Shown here in pieces: positions 31,658 through 38,093 of a stretch of 38,093 nucleotides of DNA. Below the pieces are notes generated by a model. That model was not told the DNA's origin. It saw nothing but the letters and a program-made list of their open reading frames with translations, and searched no databases. The first letter of the stretch is position 1; each line of letters begins with the position of its first letter. Source of the stretch: CALARM01 sp964431735 (GTDB lineage Bacteria; Vulcanimicrobiota; SpSt-956; JAKJGF01); the NCBI GenBank assembly GCA_964431735.1, contig CAYSLJ010000059.1, forward strand, positions 1 through 38,093. Reading direction: 5' to 3'. The position numbers and the translations under genes are program-made.

Positions 31658-31693
31658 CGTGAAAGTTTGCAATATTTAATAGAGGTGACATAT

Positions 31694-32317
31694 ATGAAAA
31701 TCAAAGGAATCCTTATATTTATGCTATTACTCGTAATATCGGCAGAATCTATGGCAAAAAGCGTATGTAAAAAAGAAGAAGACGTATGGGGCAGCGGTAA
31801 ATATCCTTATAATTTCAGGATTATTGATGATAAATTATATGCAGGAGGAAGTTTTTTCAATCCCGAACATCATGGGAACTCGACAGAAAAGGTAAGAAGC
31901 TATATAAAACTACTGAAATCCATGGGAGTAACATCTGTTATAGCTCTTAATTCCCCTTCTTCGGAAGAAGAAAAAATAGTAAAAAAAGAAGGTCTCATAT
32001 TTTACTCATGCCCTATGAATGCGGAAAAAGTACCGAACAGTAAAGAAACAGCTAAAATAATGGAACTTATAGATAAAAAAGCCTATATCCACTGTGAATG
32101 GGGTGCAGACAGAACAGGAGCTGTTATAGCAAAATATTTACGTTTAAAATGCGGCTATAAAGGTTATGACGCATGGAAAGCAGTCATAACAGAAGGAAGC
32201 CATGCAGGTATAATAGGGGGCTTTAAACAAAATTACGGCAACTCAAAATTATTACTTTATTTCTGGCCTGAAGTGGTTAAAGAAAGCCCGAAAATCTGTG
32301 AAATATACGGTATATAA
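31694..32317 (+). CDS. Secreted tyrosine/dual-specificity phosphatase-like protein
   Basis: The start at 31694 follows GAGGTGA 6 bases upstream, giving 207 residues with a signal peptide (MKIKGILIFMLLLVISAESM). The rest resembles a compact cysteine phosphatase: NFRIIDDKLYAGG (typical opening of the fold), LLKSMGVTSVIALNSPS, and the CX5R loop HCEWGADRTGAVIAKYLR with nucleophile Cys134 and Arg140. Export is unusual for this class and suggests a periplasmic or extracellular target such as inositol phosphates, phospholipids or phosphoproteins. It lies between the membrane protein and the tubulin-like gene on the same strand, but heptamer-rich spacers separate the three, so operon status is open. 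Confidence 0.85.
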   Translation: MKIKGILIFMLLLVISAESMAKSVCKKEEDVWGSGKYPYNFRIIDDKLYAGGSFFNPEHHGNSTEKVRSYIKLLKSMGVTSVIALNSPSSEEEKIVKKEGLIFYSCPMNAEKVPNSKETAKIMELIDKKAYIHCEWGADRTGAVIAKYLRLKCGYKGYDAWKAVITEGSHAGIIGGFKQNYGNSKLLLYFWPEVVKESPKICEIYGI

Positions 32318-32353
32318 AAGGGAATAATCATATTTTGTAGAATTGTTTAGATA

Positions 32354-32430
32354 GTGAGTCGTGAAAAGTGAAAAGTGAGTAGGGGCGTTTAATTAAACTC
32401 CCTGGGATTAAATACGCGTCACGCGTTACG
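32354..32430. repeat. Two heptamer arrays before the tubulin-like gene
   Basis: GTGAGTC, GTGAAAA, GTGAAAA, GTGAGTA (32354-32381) and CGTCACG, CGTTACG (32417-32430). They lie between the phosphatase stop and the tubulin-like start. Confidence 0.8.
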
Positions 32431-32470
32431 ATTATAACACATTAAGCATTACAATTACAGGAGTTTATCC

Positions 32471-35400
32471 ATGTCTTTACGGGCAATCAAACCGACACTG
32501 GTCATAGGACTTGGCAGACAGGGGAAAAAGATCATTGAAGAGTTTAAAAATGAACTTTTTTCCAATTTCGGTCATTTACCTTCTGTTCAATTCCTCTCTG
32601 TTAATTTTAAAGATGAAGTCCTGGAAGAACAGAATCAAAAAGCAATCATAGAAGATTTCTTTTCCTTCAGACTGGGAAAAGAATTGCTTGAAGACTGGTT
32701 TAAAAGAGCTTCTTCTGTAACTCTTCGAAATGCAGAAACTTTTATCAACGAGCATAAATTAAGAGAAAAAGATAAAACAGGACTCATAGAAAACCTTCTT
32801 CGTAAAAAAGAAGGAGATATTGTAAAGATAAACATTGAAGAAAAACCTTATATGGGCTATGATGCAGCAGGTCTGAAAAAAGCCATAGAGGAAAACGGCA
32901 GAAAATTTGAAATTGAAGGTATTGAAAAGATACAAAAAATTATAGACAGTAACCTGGTGTCAGGAAAAGAAAAAACTGTTTATGCACTGGAAGAAGAAAT
33001 TAAATACAGTAAACTGTCAGATAAAAACACTCTGGCTTTTCTTGAGGCAATTCAAAAAACTATTACACAGACAGAGCTTACAGTAAAGAAAGAAATTGAA
33101 AAGATAAATAAAGAAATAGAACTTAAGAAAGCGGAAAAAACAAAATTAATTGAAATCACTCTATCTGTTACAGAATCAGCCCTTCCGTCTCATAGAAAAA
33201 AACTTATCGAATGTCTTGAAGAAAAATTAAATCTCATTGTTACAGAAAAAGCCTGTAAAGCCATTCTTGAATTACTCTCCCATCTCTCTGCCGCCATTAA
33301 AGGTAAAGTAGAAAAAATCAGAAATAATCTGAATATAATCGGCTATATTCAGGAAAAAATTAAAGAGAATATTTATGACGAAAAAATTGATGAAAAACAG
33401 GATATATATGCAGAAAAGAGAAAATTTTATGAAAAATTAAAACATCGTATTAATAAAATACAGGAAAAATTCGATAAACTCATAGAAACAGAATGGCTGA
33501 AATCGGACAATAAAGACGAAGTTCTTTCAAAATTTACCGCTTTTATAAATAGTTATTTTATTCCTGCCGATAAAGAAGAAACTATAACACCTGTAAATAT
33601 AAAACTCGGTCTTACTATGGATGAAATGATATTGCTTCCGAAATCCGTATCTGATGATATGGAAAAGAAAAGCTGTACATGGGGAGAATATAACAGATGG
33701 ATTAAAAGAGAAATAAAAAAAATAAAAAACAGAGATGCTGTGGCAGAAGATATGAAAGATGCAGTAAGAGCCGGTTCAAGATCAATATTCTGGGCAAATA
33801 TCGATAGTATTTCAGCAAAAATAGATCAGAAATTAAGAGATACAACACTTATATCTAACAGGAAAATTTTAAATGAAAAGGGTTTTGAACTTGTAGAAGC
33901 AAATGATTTTGATGTATTTCTGGTAGCCTCCCTTGATGATCCTCTGGCAGCAGGTATATATATAGATACTATCTATCTGGCAGAAGAAAGGGTAATATAT
34001 AATCACGGTACATCAAACAGATACGGCCTTTTTCTGCTGCCTGCAGTGCTGGAAGGTGAAATGCAGGATAAAAATGAGATACAGTCACTGTCTTACATAT
34101 CTCTGGCAGAACTGGATCACTTCCTTCAGGGTAAAGGATTTAAACAATATTATTATCCCGGTCTCTATGAAATAGAAAACCCCAATAAACCATTTAAAAC
34201 AGTGTTTCTTGTAGATTATATAAACAGTCAGGGATTCGCCCTTGAAAGTGAAAAAGAAAGAGAAAAAATGTTCAGGGAAATGCTCAGAGCCATGATAGTG
34301 ACCCCTCTCGGACCAAACCTGAAATCTCTTCCGGCTATTTCTTCATCACTTCAGGGTGATATTTCAGGTAAAAATACCTCTTACGGCTCTTTCGGAATAA
34401 GTCTTATGTATTTCCCTGCAGAACTGGTAAGAAAACACTGTGCCTGTCTTCTCGGTGAAAAGATTATTTCAGAACTGTTTATAAGAGATGATTTTTCAGA
34501 AAGTAAACTAAAAGAAGAAACAGATGCTTCTATAAATCTTATTAACTCTATAGAAGATAGTTCATTCATACCCAGAACTCCGAAACTCGACAGAAAGCAA
34601 TTTGAAAATGTAGACCCTTCTGTTCTGGTCAATCGCATAAAACATGAAGCAGGCCTTCTGGAAAGCCGTTTTGCAGAGGAAACAGAAAAAGATTTCACAA
34701 AACAGTTACAGGAAAATCTGGAAAAACTGGAAAATAATATAAAAAAACATATAGATATACTCTCAACAGATACGTCATGTGCACTGAAAAGTGCTCTTAC
34801 CTGTGTGGACAGAATTTACACGGAAATAAAATCAAAAAAAGAAGAAATACAGAAAAAACTCAGATATACGGAAGGTCTTGTTAAAGAAGACGAAGAAAAA
34901 CATTTCAAAACGTTTGACATACTGCAGTCTACAATAGATTCTTTTGTAGTACCATTCATAGGAACGGTATTGCCTGCAAGGAGAATTAATTTAATAGGAT
35001 ATCTGTCTATCTTACCGGTTCTAGCTCTGCCTGTTATTATAATAATTTTAAGTATCATTTCATTTCTTTTACTGTTAATACCTGTTGTAATAATATTCTT
35101 TACTTATATAGTTTATTTTATAAAATATCTCCTGTCATGGAAACGTTATTATGAGAAATACTTCGAAGCACAGGACAGCCTCTTCAATCATATAGATAAA
35201 AAAATACTTGACAGAGGACAGCTTATATCACTTAAATTCAAACTCAAGCAGATTGAACGTATGGAGGAAGTCTGTTGTAGTAAAAAAGATTATCTGGATA
35301 AAACAATAAAAAAATTATCAGCTATTGCCGATGAACTGAGAGAAGAAAGTAAAGAAGCAAAAGAAGAAATATTTGAACCACGGGGGTCTCTTACATATTT

Positions 35401-36238
35401 GCTTGTAACAGATAAAGATATAGAAAGATACAGAAAAGACGGAGCAGATACTATTTCTTATGAAGGGAAACAGCTTTACGAAAATCTCGATAACTGGGAT
35501 GAAGAGCAGGGATATTTAAAAGAAAAAATAAGAAAATCCCTCTGGAACCGCTATGCTTTTATAGAAGAAATGAGTGCAGACGAACTGCTCAGAGAACAGG
35601 ATAATTCCCTGGATAAAATAAGTGAAATACTGAGAATGAGCCATCCCTTCTGGACTGTAGATGAAATAAAAATACGCCAGAGAGGTACTACAGGAAAGAT
35701 ATATTTTTGCGGTGTTACTGCATCAGAGGAAAGTTTTATTGGAAAAGGCCTTAAAGAAAATCCGCTTTTTTCAAATATGATATTCTTCAGTTTAAATGAT
35801 CGTCATTTAATACTCCTTGGTCAGGTAGAAACAGGTGTTCCACTGTTTGCCCTGAAGTCATTTAATCAGATGAGAAAAAGTTACAAATTTATTTCTGCTC
35901 AAAAGATGTATTCTGCCATTGAAGATGCCACTACCGACCCTTTGCCTCTTAAAATGACAGAAAAATACAACCATATAAGAAGAACCTATCTTCCTGCCAG
36001 GCTTCTTGATATTTATATTCCCCCTCCAGATATGGAAGAAGAAGAAATATATGAAAATCTATCGGGAAATCCGGAATTAATGGTTATAATAGAAGAAAAA
36101 CTGCAGAAATTAATAGAAGATAAAGGAAAAGATAATATTATAAAAAAATTACTGGAAATTACGACAGAAAGAGTAATTTTATCAGAGGAAAGAGAAGTAA
36201 TTCAGGAATATATAAAGTCTATTCGTAGTGAAAAGTGA
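32471..36238 (+). CDS. Giant membrane-anchored tubulin-like protein with degenerate signature
   Basis: A 1255-residue protein. The start follows CAGGAG 7 bases upstream. The N-terminus, KPTLVIGLGRQGKKIIEEF (glycine loop 13-18), resembles the opening of the bacterial tubulin-like (Tubulin_2) family. A helical, coiled-coil-like region of about 300 residues follows, then FLVASLDDPLAAGIYIDTIY. Residues 487-499 align with the family signature SL-x-GGTGSG-xxx-D with equal length, but only the last Gly and the flanking Ser-Leu and Asp remain. Two long hydrophobic segments near 838-890 suggest membrane anchoring, followed by a charged C-terminal third. GTP binding by the usual loop is doubtful. Possible roles are a scaffold or cytoskeletal anchor; none is proven. 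The stop lies inside a GTGAAAA heptamer array. Confidence 0.7.
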   Translation: MSLRAIKPTLVIGLGRQGKKIIEEFKNELFSNFGHLPSVQFLSVNFKDEVLEEQNQKAIIEDFFSFRLGKELLEDWFKRASSVTLRNAETFINEHKLREKDKTGLIENLLRKKEGDIVKINIEEKPYMGYDAAGLKKAIEENGRKFEIEGIEKIQKIIDSNLVSGKEKTVYALEEEIKYSKLSDKNTLAFLEAIQKTITQTELTVKKEIEKINKEIELKKAEKTKLIEITLSVTESALPSHRKKLIECLEEKLNLIVTEKACKAILELLSHLSAAIKGKVEKIRNNLNIIGYIQEKIKENIYDEKIDEKQDIYAEKRKFYEKLKHRINKIQEKFDKLIETEWLKSDNKDEVLSKFTAFINSYFIPADKEETITPVNIKLGLTMDEMILLPKSVSDDMEKKSCTWGEYNRWIKREIKKIKNRDAVAEDMKDAVRAGSRSIFWANIDSISAKIDQKLRDTTLISNRKILNEKGFELVEANDFDVFLVASLDDPLAAGIYIDTIYLAEERVIYNHGTSNRYGLFLLPAVLEGEMQDKNEIQSLSYISLAELDHFLQGKGFKQYYYPGLYEIENPNKPFKTVFLVDYINSQGFALESEKEREKMFREMLRAMIVTPLGPNLKSLPAISSSLQGDISGKNTSYGSFGISLMYFPAELVRKHCACLLGEKIISELFIRDDFSESKLKEETDASINLINSIEDSSFIPRTPKLDRKQFENVDPSVLVNRIKHEAGLLESRFAEETEKDFTKQLQENLEKLENNIKKHIDILSTDTSCALKSALTCVDRIYTEIKSKKEEIQKKLRYTEGLVKEDEEKHFKTFDILQSTIDSFVVPFIGTVLPARRINLIGYLSILPVLALPVIIIILSIISFLLLLIPVVIIFFTYIVYFIKYLLSWKRYYEKYFEAQDSLFNHIDKKILDRGQLISLKFKLKQIERMEEVCCSKKDYLDKTIKKLSAIADELREESKEAKEEIFEPRGSLTYLLVTDKDIERYRKDGADTISYEGKQLYENLDNWDEEQGYLKEKIRKSLWNRYAFIEEMSADELLREQDNSLDKISEILRMSHPFWTVDEIKIRQRGTTGKIYFCGVTASEESFIGKGLKENPLFSNMIFFSLNDRHLILLGQVETGVPLFALKSFNQMRKSYKFISAQKMYSAIEDATTDPLPLKMTEKYNHIRRTYLPARLLDIYIPPPDMEEEEIYENLSGNPELMVIIEEKLQKLIEDKGKDNIIKKLLEITTERVILSEEREVIQEYIKSIRSEK

Positions 36239-36362
36239 AGAGTGAAAAGTGAAGAGTGAAAAGAAATTAATATCCTAATTATACTCACTACTCACTCCTT
36301 AAACGAAGTATGAGAATTTATCATCCCTTCATCCTTCACTCTTCATCCTTCACGCTTCTCAC
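36228..36362. repeat. Heptamer arrays in opposite orientation flanking an intergenic spacer
   Basis: GTGAAAA, GTGAAGA, GTGAAAA, GTGAAGA, GTGAAAA (36228-36262) on one side; TTCATCC, TTCACTC, TTCATCC, TTCACGC, TTCTCAC (36328-36362) on the other, with ACTCACTACTCACTCC between. The arms can pair imperfectly. The first array includes the tubulin-like gene's stop (36236-36238), so it may also act as a terminator. Confidence 0.8.
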
Positions 36363-36394
36363 ATAAACTATAATAGAGAAAGGTAAAGGAGATT

Positions 36395-38035
36395 ATGACG
36401 GAAAAAATAAACAGAAGAACCTTTATAAAATCCTGTGCTGCTTTATCTGTTTTCTGCGTGGGAACAGAACATATAGTAGCCGGTGATAACAGCTTGGATA
36501 TTATAATAAAAGGCGGAAGAATAGTTGATGGCTCTGGCCAGGTAAGTTTCATAGCAGATATAGGAATTAAAAAGAATGTTATTTCTGCCATAGGAGATCT
36601 GTCTCTTTATTCTGCCGGGAAAATAATAGATGCTACAGGCATGATAGTTGCTCCCGGTTTTATTGATATACATACCCATTATGACGGCACGGTAAGACCT
36701 GATTTGCCTGATATGCAGACAAAATATCCTGATGGTATCTATCAGGAAAGAATCAATAAAATTCTTTTATTCCAGGGTATAACTACCATTATAGGAGGTA
36801 ATTGCGGTTATTCACCTTTAAATCTGGAAAAACATTTCAAAATAATGCAGAAGAAAGGACTTGCCCTTAATTACGGACTTCTCATAGGACACAGTTCTTT
36901 ACGAAAAAAAGTCGTACGTACGTCTAACAGGGTAACAGTTCTGACAAAAGATGAAAAAGATGAGATAGAACGTATACTGGTAAGGTCATTCAATCTAGGC
37001 GCCCTGGGTATATCTACGGAACTGGAAAATTCATGTGCTTCCCTGGCAGGTACGGATGAGCTCATATATATAGGAAAAATAACTTCCCGTTACAGGGGTA
37101 TGGTTGCAATTCACAGGAGAAGTGAAACTGAAGATGTTGTGAGATGGACTCAGGAAGCTGTAGATATATGTAAAAAGGCTGAAGTTCCTGTTCAAATATC
37201 CCACCTGAGAGTGGTAGGGAAACCTTACTGGATAAGTAATGAATCTGCAATCAAAGTAGTATCGGGAGCTGTCGGAAAAAGATTGCCTCTCAGATGTGAT
37301 TTTTATCCCTATGACTCGGCACAGGGAACCCTTGAATATATATTTCCGTCTTTTGCAAAAAAAGGAGGATCCTTAAAAGAAAATCTGATAAAAGATTCTA
37401 CGTTGAAAGCCAGGGTCAGAATGCATCTTCCCGGACAATTCTCTTTAATTTCACCTGAAAATATTATAATTTTTTCAAAAGCATTTCCTGACATATTCGG
37501 TAAAAATCTTGAAGAAGCCGGGAAAATACTGGGAAAAACTCCTGCAGAAACAGCAATAGAAATCTTATTGAAAGATGAAAAAGGACATGGAGGCCCTGTA
37601 ATTTATCGCTACGCCATGTCGCAGGGTAATTATGAAAGACTCGTAAAGTGTAATTTTGCAATTATCTCTTCCGATGGAGGAATAGATTATGACGAACCGG
37701 AAATGACCCATCTGGATCCAAGAATATACGGAACATTTCCCAGACTCTTTGGTACCTATGTAAGGGATAAGAAATTTATCTCTATGGAAGAAGCAGTAAA
37801 AAGAGTGACAGGAATGCCGGCAGAACAGCTTGGCCTGAAAGACAGAGGATTACTGAGAGAAAAAATGACAGCAGATATAACAGTATTTAACCCTGAAACA
37901 ATAGCAGACATGTCAGATTACACTTCACCTCCCAGGTACGGGACAGGTGTGGAATATGTTATAATAGAAGGTAAAATTGTAGTTGACAGAGGCATATTTA
38001 ACGGAGTAAAAGCAGGGAAAATTATAAAAAGATAA
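36395..38035 (+). CDS. Tat-exported N-acyl-D-amino-acid deacylase-like amidohydrolase
   Basis: A 546-residue metal-dependent hydrolase. Residues 1-29 have a twin-arginine leader (NRRTFIKSCAALSVF), so the folded enzyme probably goes to the periplasm. The body matches the D-aminoacylase branch of the amidohydrolase superfamily: ILDATG-like KIIDATGMIVAPGFIDIHTHYDG with His93 and His95, NCGYSP with Cys137, AIHRRSETED, VQISHLRVVG, SSDGGIDYD with the catalytic Asp region, and YGTFPRLFGTYVRDK. The usual HPR before YGTF is LDPR. It would release free D-amino acids or peptides from N-acyl-D-residues, as in cell-wall debris. GGAG lies 3 bases from the ATG, a short spacing. It stands alone after the tubulin-like gene. 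Confidence 0.92.
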   Translation: MTEKINRRTFIKSCAALSVFCVGTEHIVAGDNSLDIIIKGGRIVDGSGQVSFIADIGIKKNVISAIGDLSLYSAGKIIDATGMIVAPGFIDIHTHYDGTVRPDLPDMQTKYPDGIYQERINKILLFQGITTIIGGNCGYSPLNLEKHFKIMQKKGLALNYGLLIGHSSLRKKVVRTSNRVTVLTKDEKDEIERILVRSFNLGALGISTELENSCASLAGTDELIYIGKITSRYRGMVAIHRRSETEDVVRWTQEAVDICKKAEVPVQISHLRVVGKPYWISNESAIKVVSGAVGKRLPLRCDFYPYDSAQGTLEYIFPSFAKKGGSLKENLIKDSTLKARVRMHLPGQFSLISPENIIIFSKAFPDIFGKNLEEAGKILGKTPAETAIEILLKDEKGHGGPVIYRYAMSQGNYERLVKCNFAIISSDGGIDYDEPEMTHLDPRIYGTFPRLFGTYVRDKKFISMEEAVKRVTGMPAEQLGLKDRGLLREKMTADITVFNPETIADMSDYTSPPRYGTGVEYVIIEGKIVVDRGIFNGVKAGKIIKR

Positions 38036-38043
38036 TTATACTA

Positions 38044-38093
38044 AGAACCTATCCGAAAAGTAATATTTATTCTATACCCTTCCGGTGGGTGAG
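38044..38093 (+). repeat. Left arm of a long inverted-repeat element (truncated by window end)
   Basis: AGAACCTATCCGAAAAGTAA, TATTTATT and ACCCTTCCGG match 11592-11634 with few differences. The window ends before the rest of the element. Confidence 0.8.

Noticed and set aside
88..36362. CRISPR-like array interpretation of the short repeats
   Set aside because: Units are 7 bp in direct tandem with no spacers, there are no cas genes, and the arrays are scattered.
1..38093. tRNA or rRNA genes
   Set aside because: No cloverleaf with a GGTTCGAATCC-type T arm or rRNA core sequence was seen on either strand by eye.

Overview
This is a low-GC (about one third G+C by eye) bacterial chromosome segment, probably from a metagenome or draft assembly because it contains a 100-N scaffold gap. 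Clear AGGAGG-type ribosome sites, a lipoprotein signal, a twin-arginine leader, many inner-membrane transporters and a secreted phosphatase point to a diderm bacterium. I cannot assign a phylum. Coding density is moderate. Unusually, the intergenic spaces are filled with a dense mosaic of short palindromic repeats.

Layout. 254-3285: P-type cation ATPase followed by a small secreted protein that looks frameshifted. 3363-6109: a MITE-like repeat, two small membrane or secreted proteins and a DHA2-type MFS exporter, all on the minus strand. 6321-11512 (plus strand): acyl-CoA ligase, a solute-binding-fold protein without a signal peptide, an isochorismatase-type cysteine hydrolase and a type III CoA-transferase. 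These read as one catabolic or CoA-activation theme, but repeats separate the genes. 12058-14302 (minus): a PAS/CxxC protein and citrate synthase. 14384-25771: an ion and solute homeostasis stretch with two MscS-type channels, an AspT/YidE-type carrier split by a frameshift, two tandem ArsB/NhaD-type permeases with a CBS-domain protein, and a CPA1 Na+/H+ antiporter with a universal-stress protein. 26120-29709 (minus): 2-Cys peroxiredoxin, an M23-like protein and a lipoprotein with a beta-propeller-like region. 30228-36238 (plus): a polytopic membrane protein, a secreted CX5R phosphatase and a 1255-residue membrane-anchored tubulin-like protein. 36395-38035: a Tat-exported N-acyl-D-amino-acid deacylase-like amidohydrolase.

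Most notable observations: (i) the AspT-type carrier is divided exactly at a canonical -1 slippery heptamer (T TTT TTA) just downstream of a G8 tract, and one -1 shift restores a 539-residue family-like protein; (ii) the tubulin-like protein keeps the frame of the family signature but has lost almost all its glycines and gained membrane segments; (iii) the intergenic repeats resolve into arrays of a 7-bp self-complementary unit CGTNACG plus at least four nested inverted-repeat families, one of which repeatedly sits directly upstream of ribosome sites; (iv) the N gap is artificial, because its flanks share 55 identical bases and collapsing them restores the frame; (v) a 37-codon relic of a CBS gene shows that a CBS-permease unit was duplicated and then partly deleted.
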